A DNA stretch of 64,000 nt from Paenibacillus sp. V4I7 (lineage in GTDB: Bacteria > Bacillota > Bacilli > Paenibacillales > NBRC-103111): positions 7,662,501-7,726,500 of the forward strand of contig NZ_JAUSZD010000002.1 of the NCBI RefSeq assembly GCF_030817275.1, written 5' to 3'. Within the stretch, counting starts at the first letter, position 1; each line of letters begins with the position of its first letter. The translations under genes and the position numbers were made by a program. Positions 1-11,770 of the stretch are shown here, in pieces. The notes under the pieces are model-generated. The model worked only from the letters and a program-made list of their open reading frames with translations, was not told the origin of the DNA and did no database searches.

Positions 1-2815
<2,815 letters not shown>

Positions 2816-2885
2816 AAATTCCTAAGTAATCTTACTTTACGCAAGTTTCGTATCTAGTTTTCAAGGCGCAAACACGCTTTGACTG

Positions 2886-3003
2886 TTTGGTGATGATGGC
2901 GGAGGGGACCCACGCGTTCCCATCTCGAACACGACCGTTAAGCCCTCCAGCGTCGATGGTACTTGAACCGCAGGGTTCTGGGAGAGTAGAACGTTGCCAA
3001 GCA
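2886..3003 (+). rRNA. 5S ribosomal RNA
   Basis: About 117 bases that begin with TTTGGTGATGATGGCGG and end at GTTGCCAAGCA. The central CCCATCTCGAACACGACCGTTAAGCCC and loop E/GGGAGAGTAGAACG blocks are typical of Bacillales 5S rRNA. It follows the 23S gene by about 70 bases and precedes the tRNA cluster, as in ordinary Paenibacillus rrn operons. Confidence 0.95.
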
Positions 3004-3007
3004 GTTT

Positions 3008-3083
3008 TCCCTGATAGCTCAGTTGGTAGAGCACTCGACTGTTAATCGAGTTGTCACAGGTTCGAGTCCTGTTCGGGGAGCCA
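3008..3083 (+). tRNA. tRNA-Asn (GTT)
   Basis: Full cloverleaf with acceptor TCCCTGA pairing with TCGGGGA. The anticodon GTT is at 3041-3043 in loop CTGTTAA. The T-arm is GGTTCGAGTCC and the CCA end is encoded. It starts four bases after the 5S gene and so belongs to the same operon. Confidence 0.95.
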
Positions 3084-3085
3084 AT

Positions 3086-3161
3086 GCTTCCATAGCTCAG
3101 TCGGTAGAGTGCATCCATGGTAAGGATGAGGTCACCGGTTCGATTCCGGTTGGAAGCTCCA
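3086..3161 (+). tRNA. tRNA-Thr (GGT)
   Basis: Acceptor GCTTCCA pairs with TGGAAGC. The anticodon stem CATCC/GGATG encloses loop ATGGTAA with anticodon GGT. CCA is encoded. Confidence 0.94.
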
Positions 3162-3178
3162 GTTAATTTTATGATTAA

Positions 3179-3253
3179 GGCCCGTTGGTCAAGTGGTTAA
3201 GACACCTCCCTTTCACGGAGGTAACAGGGGTTCGAGTCCCCTACGGGTCACCA
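3179..3253 (+). tRNA. tRNA-Glu (TTC)
   Basis: Acceptor GGCCCGT pairs with ACGGGTC. The anticodon loop CTTTCAC carries TTC between stems CCTCC/GGAGG. CCA is encoded. Confidence 0.94.
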
Positions 3254-3271
3254 ATAATCTTCATATCCCAT

Positions 3272-3347
3272 GGAGGCTTAGCTCAGCTGGGAGAGCATCT
3301 GCCTTACAAGCAGAGGGTCGGCGGTTCGATCCCGTCAGCCTCCACCA
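3272..3347 (+). tRNA. tRNA-Val (TAC)
   Basis: Acceptor GGAGGCT pairs with AGCCTCC. The anticodon loop CTTACAA carries TAC between CTGC/GCAG. CCA is encoded. Confidence 0.94.
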
Positions 3348-3359
3348 TTAACTTCATAC

Positions 3360-3432
<73 letters not shown>

Positions 3433-3440
3433 TGTTCTGA

Positions 3441-3512
3441 TGGGGATTAGCCAAGCGGTAAGGCAACGGACTTTGACTCCGTCATGCCAAGGTTCAAATC
3501 CTTGATCCCCAG
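3441..3512 (+). tRNA. tRNA-Gln (TTG)
   Basis: Acceptor TGGGGAT pairs with ATCCCCA. The anticodon loop CTTTGAC carries TTG between GGA/TCC. CCA is not encoded. Confidence 0.93.
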
Positions 3513-3522
3513 TTCTTCACTT

Positions 3523-3595
3523 GAGTCATTAGCTCAGTTGGTAGAGCACCTGACTTTTAATCAGGGTGTCGTAGGTTCGAATCCTACATGACTCA
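3523..3595 (+). tRNA. tRNA-Lys (TTT)
   Basis: Acceptor GAGTCAT pairs with ATGACTC. The anticodon loop CTTTTAA carries TTT between CTGA/TCAG. CCA is not encoded. Confidence 0.94.
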
Positions 3596-3614
3596 CTTGC
3601 CTTATTTACAGCAT

Positions 3615-3694
3615 GCGCGTATGGCGGAATTGGCAGACGCACTAGACTTAGGATCTAGCGGGTGACCGTGGGGGTTCAAGTCCCTCTACGCGCA
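3615..3694 (+). tRNA. tRNA-Leu (TAG)
   Basis: Acceptor GCGCGTA pairs with TACGCGC. The anticodon loop CTTAGGA carries TAG, and the extra arm is a class II type with GTGACCGTG. CCA is not encoded. It is the only tRNA of the cluster with a long variable arm. Confidence 0.93.
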
Positions 3695-3733
3695 TCAAAT
3701 CCTCAGCAGTATTTATACTCCTGAGGTACCCAT

Positions 3734-3808
3734 GCGGAAGTGGCTCAGCGGTAGAGCATCGCCTTGCCAAGGCGAGGGTCGCGGGTTCGATCCCCGTCTT
3801 CCGCTCCA
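3734..3808 (+). tRNA. tRNA-Gly (GCC)
   Basis: Acceptor GCGGAAG pairs with CTTCCGC. The anticodon loop TTGCCAA carries GCC between CGCC/GGCG. CCA is encoded. Confidence 0.94.
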
Positions 3809-3817
3809 TTTAATTAA

Positions 3818-3894
3818 GCGCCCTTAGCTCAGCTGGATAGAGTATTTGACTACGAATCAAAAGGTCGGGAGTTCGAATCTCTCAGGGCGCGCCA
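3818..3894 (+). tRNA. tRNA-Arg (ACG)
   Basis: Acceptor GCGCCCT pairs with AGGGCGC. The anticodon loop CTACGAA carries ACG, whose first base is normally edited to inosine. CCA is encoded. Confidence 0.94.
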
Positions 3895-3917
3895 TCTTTC
3901 ATATGTTATTACCTTAT

Positions 3918-3991
3918 CGGGACGTAGCTCAGCTTGGTAGAGCACCTGCTTTGGGAGCAGGGGGTCGCATGTTCAAATCGTGTCGTCCCGA
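3918..3991 (+). tRNA. tRNA-Pro (TGG)
   Basis: Acceptor CGGGACG pairs with CGTCCCG. The anticodon loop TTTGGGA carries TGG between CTGC/GCAG. CCA is not encoded. Confidence 0.94.
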
Positions 3992-3998
3992 TAGACAC

Positions 3999-4069
3999 GC
4001 GGGCGTAGTTTAATGGTAGAACTTCAGCCTTCCAAGCTGATCGCGCGGGTTCGATTCCCGCCGCCCGCT
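3999..4069 (+). tRNA. tRNA-Gly (TCC)
   Basis: Acceptor GCGGGCG pairs with CGCCCGC. The anticodon loop CTTCCAA carries TCC. CCA is not encoded. It is the last tRNA of the cluster, 12 bases before the terminator. Confidence 0.94.
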
Positions 4070-4080
4070 TTCAGAAAAAA

Positions 4081-4106
4081 AGATCACCTTCGGGTGGTCT
4101 TTTTTC
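4081..4106 (+). terminator. terminator of the rRNA-tRNA operon
   Basis: AGATCACC, loop TTCG, then GGTGGTCT followed by a run of T. The stable UUCG tetraloop and the position directly after the last tRNA make this the likely end of the rrn transcript. Confidence 0.9.
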
Positions 4107-4211
4107 ATTTGAAGTGGAATATAAAGAACTCATCGAATTGGAATGAGGAGAACTAACAGGGGCTCGTTCTGTGAATTTGTATAGGTTGCAAATGACGTAA
4201 TACATAAATTA

Positions 4212-4237
4212 CCACGCTCTAGCGTGGCTTTTTTTTA
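4212..4237 (+). terminator. intrinsic terminator ahead of ppc
   Basis: CCACGC, loop TCTA, GCGTGG, then C and eight T. It lies between the tRNA terminator and ppc with no gene before it, so it is either a second barrier to rrn read-through or a leader attenuator for ppc. The first reading is simpler. Confidence 0.75.
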
Positions 4238-4358
4238 TTTTAATACTATGTGCCGAGGGCGGATTGTGGTAAAATATTCTGAAATGAGTTTTTATAGCAT
4301 CTGGCTTTTGTAGAGAGAAGCATTAATGCAACATAGTGAATAGATGAGGTGGAGAGTT

Positions 4359-7145
4359 ATGTTAGAGAATGATATTGTCCTTCAGAAGCAAGCAACGAAT
4401 AACCTGCTGCGCAGGGACGTACGCTTCTTGGGCCACATACTAGGTGAAGTTCTGGTTCATCAAGGCGGGAATGATCTGCTTGATGTTGTCGAGAGAATTC
4501 GTGAGATGAGTAAGTCTTTAAGAGCACACTATGTAATTGAGATATATGATGAATTCAAGAAAACGATCTCTTCCTTGGATCCGGAAATTCGTCATCAAGT
4601 GATTCGCGCATTCGCTATTTACTTCCAACTTGTTAATATTGCTGAGCAGAACCACCGGATCCGTCGTAAAAGAGATTACGAGCGTTCCTCCGGTGAATCC
4701 GTGCAGCCAGGTTCCATAGAGAGTATTGTGCAAGAGTTAAAGAACAATCATATTCCTTATGCAGAGGTTCAAGAAATTCTGAAAGCTATCTCTTTGGAAC
4801 TAGTAATGACAGCACATCCGACAGAAGCTATGCGTAGAGCTGTGCTTGATATTAATCTGCGCATTTCCGAAGATATGATGAAACTCGATAACCCTATGCT
4901 GACTTATCGCGAGCGTGAGCAATTGCGTGAGAAGCTTCTTGGAGAGGTTCTTAATCTTTGGCAGACGGACGAGCTTCGTGATCGGAAACCAACGGTTATT
5001 GATGAAGTTCGTAATGGTATGTATTATTTTGACGAAACTTTATTTGATGTACTTCCAGAGATCTATCATGAGCTTGAGCGTTGTTTAAATAAATATTACC
5101 CACAAGACTCATGGCACGTGCCGTCATTCTTAAAATTCGGCTCATGGATTGGTGGAGACCGTGACGGTAACCCATCGGTCAGAGCGAATGTAACTTGGGA
5201 AACACTAGGTTTGCATCGTCAACTGGCTTTGCAGAAGTATGAAGAAGTTCTCAAAGAAACACTTGAGCATATGAGCTTTAGTAAAAGCATTGTGAACGTT
5301 AGTGACGATCTAATTGAATCTATTCAATGTGACCGTGAGGCTATGGGAAATATACAGGACGTTTGGCGTAATGAGAAGGAACCATATCGCATTAAGACGA
5401 CTTATATGATTGAGAAGGTTCATAACACTGGCAATCCGAATGTTCCTACAAGCCAGAAATACAACAATCCCGAAGAGTTTATTAGTGATTTGAAAATCAT
5501 CGAGGTTAGCTTGAGGATGCATTTTGCTGACTATGTAGCTGATAAATATATTAAAAAGCTTATTCGTCAGGTTGAGCTGTTCGGCTTCCACTTGGCTGCA
5601 CTGGATATCAGACAGCACAGTAAAGAACATGAGAACGCGATGACTGAGGTTTTGGCGAAAATGGGCATCACGAGTGATTACAGTAAGCTATCGGAAGAGG
5701 AGAAAATCAGTCTCTTAACGGATGTACTGAATGATCCAAGACCAATTACATCTACGTATTTAGATTACTCTGAAAGCACACAAGAGTGTATAGATGTTTA
5801 TCGTACTGTGGGCAAAGCACAGAAGGAATTCGGTCGCAACTGTATTAATAGTTATCTCATCAGTATGACGCAAGGAGCAAGTGACCTCTTGGAGGTTGTA
5901 GTCTTTGCGAAAGAGGCTGGATTATATCGCAAAGAGAGCGATGGCAGCGTGACAAGTACGCTTCAGTCAGTACCTCTTTTTGAGACGATTGATGACCTGC
6001 ATGCGGCTCCTGGCATTATGAGCACGTTGTTAGCGATCCCTGCTTACAAAGCTAGCCTTGACCCTGTGACACAGCTTCATGAGATTATGCTGGGTTACTC
6101 AGACAGTAATAAGGACGGCGGAGTGATTACAGCGAACTGGGAGCTTCGTATGGCGCTCCAGGATATTACGGAAGCTGCTAAACAATATGGCGTGAAACTG
6201 AAGTTTTTCCATGGCCGTGGCGGAGCACTTGGTCGTGGCGGTATGCCGCTTAACCGCAGCATTCTGGCTCAGCCGGTTGAAACGCTTGGTGGCGGCATTA
6301 AGATTACGGAGCAAGGCGAAGTATTATCCTCCCGTTATTCCTTGCAAGGTATTGCTTACCGCAGCTTGGAGCAAGCAACTTTTGCCTTAATTACGGCATC
6401 CAAATTATCCCGTTCTCCGCAAAGAAATCCACTGGAAGACAAGTGGGAGAACATTATGCGTGGTATTTCGGAACAAGCTCAGACGAAGTATCAGGATCTC
6501 ATTTTCCGAGACGAAGACTTCTTGACGTTCTTCAAAGAATCCACACCGCTTCCAGAGATTGGCGAGCTGAATATCGGTTCACGACCATCCAAACGTAAAA
6601 ACAGCGATAAATTCGAAGATTTGCGTGCGATTCCTTGGGTATTCTCTTGGACCCAAACTAGGTATTTGCTTCCGGCTTGGTACGCGGCAGGTTCGGGTCT
6701 CCAAAGCTTTTATCAAGGAAAAGCGGCGAACTTAGAAACTTTGAAAGAAATGTATGAGAATTGGTCGTTCTTCCAGACGATGATTGATAATTTGCAAATG
6801 GCTCTTGCCAAAGCAGACCTTCAAATTGCGAAGGAATACGGCAACCTGGTCAAAGAATCTGCAATAGCAGAGCGTATCTTCAATCTCATTAGGGAAGAAT
6901 ATGAACTGACTTCGTCTATTATTTTACAAATTACGGGTCAGCAAGAGATTTTGGATAATGTTCCTGTTATTCAGGAGTCCATTCGTCTGCGTAATCCCTA
7001 TGTAGATCCGTTGAGCTATATGCAGGTAGAACTGCTTACTGAACTTCGTGCATTACGTGAGAATAACGAGGATGATGCTATCCTGCTTCGTGAAGTGCTG
7101 CTTACGATTAACGGAATAGCCGCTGGGCTTAGAAATACGGGCTGA
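4359..7145 (+). CDS. ppc: phosphoenolpyruvate carboxylase
   Basis: Makes oxaloacetate from PEP and bicarbonate in the cytoplasm to refill the TCA cycle. The 928-residue product is full length for bacterial PEPC. Visible family signatures are VMTAHPTEAMRR near residue 153 (catalytic His), GGDRDGNP near 265, the glycine-rich FHGRGGALGRGGMP near 620, and the C-terminal LLTINGIAAGLRNTG end. An ATG at 4344 is also in frame. The ATG at 4359 is preferred because AGGTGG lies 6-7 bases upstream of it, whereas 4344 has no site. The gene stands alone after two terminators, and the EamA gene follows in the same direction after about 120 bases. No regulatory site was recognised in its leader. Confidence 0.96.
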   Translation: MLENDIVLQKQATNNLLRRDVRFLGHILGEVLVHQGGNDLLDVVERIREMSKSLRAHYVIEIYDEFKKTISSLDPEIRHQVIRAFAIYFQLVNIAEQNHRIRRKRDYERSSGESVQPGSIESIVQELKNNHIPYAEVQEILKAISLELVMTAHPTEAMRRAVLDINLRISEDMMKLDNPMLTYREREQLREKLLGEVLNLWQTDELRDRKPTVIDEVRNGMYYFDETLFDVLPEIYHELERCLNKYYPQDSWHVPSFLKFGSWIGGDRDGNPSVRANVTWETLGLHRQLALQKYEEVLKETLEHMSFSKSIVNVSDDLIESIQCDREAMGNIQDVWRNEKEPYRIKTTYMIEKVHNTGNPNVPTSQKYNNPEEFISDLKIIEVSLRMHFADYVADKYIKKLIRQVELFGFHLAALDIRQHSKEHENAMTEVLAKMGITSDYSKLSEEEKISLLTDVLNDPRPITSTYLDYSESTQECIDVYRTVGKAQKEFGRNCINSYLISMTQGASDLLEVVVFAKEAGLYRKESDGSVTSTLQSVPLFETIDDLHAAPGIMSTLLAIPAYKASLDPVTQLHEIMLGYSDSNKDGGVITANWELRMALQDITEAAKQYGVKLKFFHGRGGALGRGGMPLNRSILAQPVETLGGGIKITEQGEVLSSRYSLQGIAYRSLEQATFALITASKLSRSPQRNPLEDKWENIMRGISEQAQTKYQDLIFRDEDFLTFFKESTPLPEIGELNIGSRPSKRKNSDKFEDLRAIPWVFSWTQTRYLLPAWYAAGSGLQSFYQGKAANLETLKEMYENWSFFQTMIDNLQMALAKADLQIAKEYGNLVKESAIAERIFNLIREEYELTSSIILQITGQQEILDNVPVIQESIRLRNPYVDPLSYMQVELLTELRALRENNEDDAILLREVLLTINGIAAGLRNTG

Positions 7146-7266
7146 TAAAACTTAGAGCGTAAAAGTAAGATACAGGATGATAAAGTCGGGGGCCACGTAT
7201 AACGTAGGCAGCTCGACTTTTCCTGTCCTTATACATATTGCCCATAGACGGGGGTTGTACATCAAC

Positions 7267-8136
7267 ATGGGGCGATGGTTAGCAATGGTCCTTGTCATTA
7301 TTGGGGCGTCAAGCTATGGCTTGCTTTCCTCTTTTATCAAGATGGCATATGATCAAGGATTTACAGAAGGGCAAATTACACCGGCACAAATGACTATGGG
7401 TACTTTGTTTGTATGGATGTTGATTCTTTTTCACAAAAAATCGTGGGTCAATCCCTTTAAGGGTCCTTGGATTAAGCTTGGTTTGATAGGTATTTTTGGA
7501 TTGGCTTTAACGACGGTCTTTTTCAATATTGCTTTAAAAGAGTTGAATGCTTCTTTATCAATTATTCTTCTGTTTCAGTTCACTTGGATGACAATTGCCA
7601 TGGATTGTATTGTGAAACGAAGGCTTCCAAAAAAGGCAGAAAGCATAGCGATTGTCTTAATTTTGGTGGGTACATTACTCGCCGTAAATGTGTTTGAGAC
7701 GAACTGGGAACAATTTAGTTTCCTGGGAATTTTGTATGGATTGTTGTCGGCTTTGACGTACAGCATATTCCTCTTTTTTACTGGACAAGTGATTAGTGCC
7801 CTGCCTCCTCTTATGAATTCGGCTATTATGCTTACCGCGGCGATGCCTGTGATGTATATCCTGTATCCTCCGACGGTCTTTGTACATGAGAATGGAAGTA
7901 CGCTGCTGTTATGGGGACTTTTGTTGGGCTTCTTGGGGCAGGTTGTACCTACGGTATCATTTAATATAGGAATTCCGCGAATCGGTAGTACTCTTTCCGC
8001 TATGCTTGGATCGGTTGAACTGCCAGTGGCCGTTATTGCTGCTCATCTACTTATAGGAGAGCCGGTAAATGGGTTACAATGGTTAGGGATGGGACTGATC
8101 ATAGGAGGCATAATTATTTCTGAAAACAAATCATAA
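7267..8136 (+). CDS. EamA/DMT-family transporter
   Basis: About 289 residues with ten hydrophobic segments arranged as two EamA repeats, typical of the drug/metabolite transporter superfamily. The substrate cannot be told from sequence. The frame is open from an ATG at 7177, but the first 30 residues of that version are polar and not EamA-like. The segment from MGRWLAMVLVIIGASSYG starts directly with the first membrane helix, so 7267 is preferred (GGGGG at 7249-7253 is rather far upstream). The 3' end overlaps the proposed SigW promoter of the next gene. Confidence 0.85.
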   Translation: MGRWLAMVLVIIGASSYGLLSSFIKMAYDQGFTEGQITPAQMTMGTLFVWMLILFHKKSWVNPFKGPWIKLGLIGIFGLALTTVFFNIALKELNASLSIILLFQFTWMTIAMDCIVKRRLPKKAESIAIVLILVGTLLAVNVFETNWEQFSFLGILYGLLSALTYSIFLFFTGQVISALPPLMNSAIMLTAAMPVMYILYPPTVFVHENGSTLLLWGLLLGFLGQVVPTVSFNIGIPRIGSTLSAMLGSVELPVAVIAAHLLIGEPVNGLQWLGMGLIIGGIIISENKS

Positions 8137-8146
8137 TTTCTACGTA
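8121..8146 (+). promoter_or_regulatory. candidate ECF (SigW-type) promoter for sigW
   Basis: TGAAAA, then 16 bases, then CGTA (8143-8146). This fits the SigW consensus TGAAAC-N16-CGTA with one mismatch. It lies 83 bases before the sigW start, inside the 3' end of the EamA gene. It suggests autoregulation, as known for sigW in Bacillus subtilis. Seen by eye only. Confidence 0.5.
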
Positions 8147-8228
8147 TGTATAGCAGAGAGACTTTAATCCTACGATTAAAGGTCCCTATATTAAGATTCG
8201 AATTGTCGAGAAGCCGGAGGAAATAGAA

Positions 8229-8825
8229 TTGAACTTTGTAGAAGCACGTCTGGCTAAGCTGGCCAGGAATGGGGATCGGAATGCTTTTGCAGAGCTTGTG
8301 GAGCTCTATAAGGACAAGATCTTTCATTTGGCTTACCGTATGCTGAATAATAAGCAAGAAGCCGAGGATGCTGTGCAGGAGACGTTCTTGCGGGTATATA
8401 CCAATCTGCACCGATACGATGAGAATCAGAAGTTTTCGACTTGGATTTTCCGTATAGGGACGAATCTGTGTATCGATAAGCTGCGTCGAAGAAAGAACAC
8501 TTACTCGCTTGATGCGGAGATGCCAGATGGAGAGGGCAATGATTATTATGCCATGCTCCCAAGTCATGAGGATACACCTGAGAAGCAAGTGATTGTCTCC
8601 GAAACACAGGAACAGATACGCCAGGCTATTGAAACGTTACCTGAAAAATATAAATCCGTTGTGATTCTGAGATATCTGCACGATATGTCTTTGCAGGAGA
8701 TAAGCGACGTACTTGATATGCCAGTTACAACGATCAAAACACGTGTACACCGTGGGCGGGAGTACTTGCGTAAAAGGTTAGAGCAGGAGGATCAAGTTGG
8801 CTACACAAATCCTGTTCATATGTGA
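8229..8825 (+). CDS. sigW: ECF sigma factor, SigW type
   Basis: A 198-residue group IV sigma factor. Region 2 is at about 20-85 (FAELVELYKDKIFHLAYRML, then AEDAVQETFLRVYTNL and FSTWIFRIGTNLCIDKLRRR). Region 4 is at about 140-190 (LPEKYKSVVILRYLHDMSLQ and an HTH with TTIKTRVHRGREYLRKRL). Start codon is TTG, with GGAGG eight bases upstream. It is followed after 69 bases by its predicted membrane anti-sigma factor and then by cdaA-cdaR-glmM, the same order as around sigW in Bacillus. By family knowledge it directs an envelope stress regulon. A TGAAAA-N16-CGTA promoter lies upstream. Confidence 0.92.
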   Translation: MNFVEARLAKLARNGDRNAFAELVELYKDKIFHLAYRMLNNKQEAEDAVQETFLRVYTNLHRYDENQKFSTWIFRIGTNLCIDKLRRRKNTYSLDAEMPDGEGNDYYAMLPSHEDTPEKQVIVSETQEQIRQAIETLPEKYKSVVILRYLHDMSLQEISDVLDMPVTTIKTRVHRGREYLRKRLEQEDQVGYTNPVHM

Positions 8826-8894
8826 AACATATTTGGAATTCAAACGTATGGTATACCACAACATGCAAAAGTCTAAGAAAGGGGTGGCTGAATC

Positions 8895-9500
8895 ATGAAT
8901 TGTAAAGAAGCCCTCCCGCTCATACATGAATATCTCGACGGTGATTTGCAAGGATCCGATTCTCAGCGATTGAAGGAGCATTTGATATCCTGCCAAGCAT
9001 GTCATGCGCTCTTCAGACAATTGGAGAAAACGGATGCGATGGTTAGAATGCTGCCTCCCGTTAGAGTATCTGAAACGTTAACTGCACAAATCATGAGCGG
9101 ACTGCCTCCAGTGAAGAAGCGCAATTCCTGGATGGACTTCATTCGCAAGCATCCTGCTGTATCGGTAGCTGTTGTTTTCGCTACTGTCATGTTCGGAAGC
9201 TTCATGTCCATGTGGAATGATGATACGAATTTGATGGTGAAGGGAAGTAACCTTCAGGACGTTGTGATTGAGGGTAATACAGTTACTGTACCGCAAGGGC
9301 ATACGGTAAAAGGTGATCTTGTTGTTCAGCGGGGGAAACTGAAAGTTGAAGGCGAAGTAACAGGAAACTTAATCGTTATTGATGGTTCTCTCAATCTAGC
9401 GTCAACCGCGCATATCTCTGGGCACGTCACGCAAGTCGATGAAGCATTGGGCTGGGTTTGGTATAAATTAGGCGAGTTCGTGGGAATGCTCTCGCATTAG
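8895..9500 (+). CDS. rsiW: membrane anti-sigma factor (RsiW-like, zinc-finger)
   Basis: A 201-residue protein. The N-terminus has the zinc anti-sigma motif HLISCQAC (H-x3-C-x2-C, about residues 30-38) preceded by CKEALPLIHEYLDGDL. One membrane helix follows at about 88-107 (AVSVAVVFATVMFGSFMSMW). The outer part has short beta repeats such as VKGDLVVQRGKLKVEGEVTG, resembling polymer-forming (bactofilin-like) cytoskeletal proteins. By family, it holds SigW at the membrane until regulated proteolysis releases it. RBS AAAGGGG lies 10 bases upstream of the ATG. The bactofilin-like outer domain is not part of the classical B. subtilis RsiW. Confidence 0.85.
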   Translation: MNCKEALPLIHEYLDGDLQGSDSQRLKEHLISCQACHALFRQLEKTDAMVRMLPPVRVSETLTAQIMSGLPPVKKRNSWMDFIRKHPAVSVAVVFATVMFGSFMSMWNDDTNLMVKGSNLQDVVIEGNTVTVPQGHTVKGDLVVQRGKLKVEGEVTGNLIVIDGSLNLASTAHISGHVTQVDEALGWVWYKLGEFVGMLSH

Positions 9501-9508
9501 CTTGAAAC

Positions 9509-9547
9509 GTCTTCCAAATGGCTTTCTGCCAGAGGAGGACTTTTTTT
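9509..9547 (+). terminator. terminator after the anti-sigma gene
   Basis: GTCTTCC and GGAGGAC form the stem, with an internal TGGC/TGCCA extension, followed by seven T. It separates the sigW transcript from cdaA. Confidence 0.75.
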
Positions 9548-9687
9548 GTCTTCCTATACGAATAAAATGAACCAAACTCGATTTGATAACGTCTTGTGAA
9601 GAGAGAAAAATAGAAGTATATCTGGGTTTATGTTATGATTCTATTATAGAGAGATCATTGTGTTCAGTCGCTGGGGGAGAATAATAA

Positions 9688-10503
9688 ATGGACTTACTCA
9701 CGAGCATCTCGGCTAAGGATATCGTTGATATTCTGATCGTTAGCTATGTGATTTATAAACTAATCCTGTTGGTGCGAGGGACAAGGGCTATTCAACTTAT
9801 GAAGGGTATCCTTGTTGTCGTCATTACATGGGTATTTAGTATTTGGTTTCAGCTCAGTACGCTGCAATGGATGATGAACCAGACCTTTACGTTCGGGGTT
9901 CTTGGGGTCATTATTATTTTTCAACCGGAGCTAAGGCGGGCATTGGAGCAGTTGGGCCGGGGGAAACTATTCAGCCGATCTTCTACGGAAGAAGATCAAG
10001 ATGTTAATAAGCGGATTAGTGAAGTGATACGTGCTGCGAATTATTTGGCCAAAAGAAAGATAGGGGCCTTGATTGTTTTCGAGAAAGAGACTGGTCTAAC
10101 TGATTATGTCGAGTCCGGTATTGCGATAGAGAGTAAGATCAGCGCGGAGCTGTTGATTAATATTTTCATACCGAATACGCCGCTTCACGATGGCGCTGTA
10201 ATCATTCGACAAGGCCAATTAATGGCTGCTGGTTGTTATTTACCCTTGTCTGAGAATCCCTTTATCAGTAAAGAGCTTGGTACACGGCATCGTGCGGCCA
10301 TTGGGATGAGTGAGGTTTCAGATGGGATGTGTATCATTGTTTCGGAAGAGACCGGGCAAATCTCGCTCACAATAAATGGTCATATCGTACGGGACATTAA
10401 AGAGGAATCTTTGATTGCCAAATTGTTCGAAGAACTGAAGCCGAAGGCGAAAACAAATGAGAAGAACCCTTTCTTGAAATGGAGGGGGCGTTCGAATGGA
10501 TAA
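9688..10503 (+). CDS. cdaA: diadenylate cyclase CdaA
   Basis: A 271-residue membrane enzyme that makes c-di-AMP from two ATP. There are three N-terminal membrane helices within residues 10-80. The DAC (DisA_N) domain at about 95-245 contains the catalytic motifs DGAVII (residue 168) and RHRAA (200-204). RBS GGGGGAGAA lies ahead of the ATG. The gene overlaps cdaR by 8 bases, and glmM follows, the conserved cdaA-cdaR-glmM operon of Firmicutes in which CdaR and GlmM modulate the cyclase. c-di-AMP governs potassium and osmolyte transport, of interest for the osmotic island at 50-58 kb. Confidence 0.96.
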   Translation: MDLLTSISAKDIVDILIVSYVIYKLILLVRGTRAIQLMKGILVVVITWVFSIWFQLSTLQWMMNQTFTFGVLGVIIIFQPELRRALEQLGRGKLFSRSSTEEDQDVNKRISEVIRAANYLAKRKIGALIVFEKETGLTDYVESGIAIESKISAELLINIFIPNTPLHDGAVIIRQGQLMAAGCYLPLSENPFISKELGTRHRAAIGMSEVSDGMCIIVSEETGQISLTINGHIVRDIKEESLIAKLFEELKPKAKTNEKNPFLKWRGRSNG

Positions 10504-11740
10504 ATGGTTACGCAATACGAATGTGGTGCGGATTGTTGCGCTTGTTATCGGTATTTTGCTATGGGTTGTTGTTCACATGGAAGAAACCAATCTATCCGGA
10601 AATTCTCCTCTTCGCGAGCGGGAGGAAACCATAAATAATGTAGCTATTACGACAAAATATGATGAAACTCATTACCACATTTCGTCCATGACTCCTGCCA
10701 ACGTACAGGTTATTGTGAAAGGGAAGGAATCATCGGTTAAGAAAGTGACGACCAGCAATTCCTATCAAATTGAACTCGATTTGACGCAAGTGGGCAAGGG
10801 AGATCATCAAGTTACGCTTAAACCAGTTGGTTTTCCTTCAGACGTGGAAGTTCAAATTGTTCCTAGAACCGTGCATGTGATTATCGAAGAGCTGCAGATG
10901 AAAGAAGTGCCAGTCGTCATTAATGTCAAAGGAACACCGGCAGCTGGTCTAAAAGCTGGACAACCGATTATAAAGCCAGCCAAGGTGTATATTACAGCGC
11001 AGACTAGCAAGCTAGAGCAGATCGAGAATGTTCGCGGCGAGGTTTCGGTAGATAAGGCCCAGGCAGCAATTACGAAGCAAGTGAGACTGCAAGCTTTTGA
11101 TAAAGATGGCAAAGAAGTCATACTAAATATCAATCCTTCTGTGGTCGATGTAGAAGTGCCAATCACGAGCCCGTTCCAAACCATACCACTGCAGATGAAG
11201 ATTAGTGGAGAGCCGCCGAAAGGATTCGCGATAGCGATGGTTACCCAAAATCCGGACAAGGTAACCGTCTACGGTACACAAGATGTTGTAGATCGCCTAG
11301 AGTTTTATCAGGGTCCGCAGCTGAGTGTTCAGGATCTCAAGGAAACAAAGGAGTTTGCACTGGACATTCCCTTGAGGAATAAAGTAACTCAACTGGATCC
11401 TGCCAAAGTTACAGTTCGCGTGGAAATTGTTCCTTCCATTACGAAGGCTTTGGAAAATGTACCGATCACGATTATTGGTCAAAATGAAAGCTATGATACC
11501 AAAGTTACACTGCCGGAGACGGCTCAGCTAAACATTACGGTAGAGGGCGCTCCTGCACTTATTGATCAAATGAAAGTGCAGGATGTACAGGCGATCCTGG
11601 ATGTTAGTAATTTGCCGCCAGGCAAGCATGAGCTGAAGGTGACATTAAATCTGCCTACCTATGTGAAGCTCGGTATGCCGCAAGAAGTCAAGGCAACTGT
11701 AGAAATCAGCGAGAAAGCACCTAAAGTAACAAATCCATAA
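10496..11740 (+). CDS. cdaR: CdaR (YbbR-domain regulator of CdaA)
   Basis: A 414-residue protein with one N-terminal membrane helix (about 13-27, VVRIVALVIGILLWVVV) and an extracytoplasmic part of about four YbbR repeats, recognised by recurring VxVxGP/VxVEI strands. By family it is a membrane partner that controls CdaA activity. The ATG lies inside the last codons of cdaA, with GGAGGGGG upstream, so translation is probably coupled. A 30-base gap with an AGAGGAG site leads to glmM. Confidence 0.94.
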   Translation: MDKWLRNTNVVRIVALVIGILLWVVVHMEETNLSGNSPLREREETINNVAITTKYDETHYHISSMTPANVQVIVKGKESSVKKVTTSNSYQIELDLTQVGKGDHQVTLKPVGFPSDVEVQIVPRTVHVIIEELQMKEVPVVINVKGTPAAGLKAGQPIIKPAKVYITAQTSKLEQIENVRGEVSVDKAQAAITKQVRLQAFDKDGKEVILNINPSVVDVEVPITSPFQTIPLQMKISGEPPKGFAIAMVTQNPDKVTVYGTQDVVDRLEFYQGPQLSVQDLKETKEFALDIPLRNKVTQLDPAKVTVRVEIVPSITKALENVPITIIGQNESYDTKVTLPETAQLNITVEGAPALIDQMKVQDVQAILDVSNLPPGKHELKVTLNLPTYVKLGMPQEVKATVEISEKAPKVTNP

Positions 11741-11770
11741 TGGGTTATAGAAAAAGAGGAGAATATAAAC

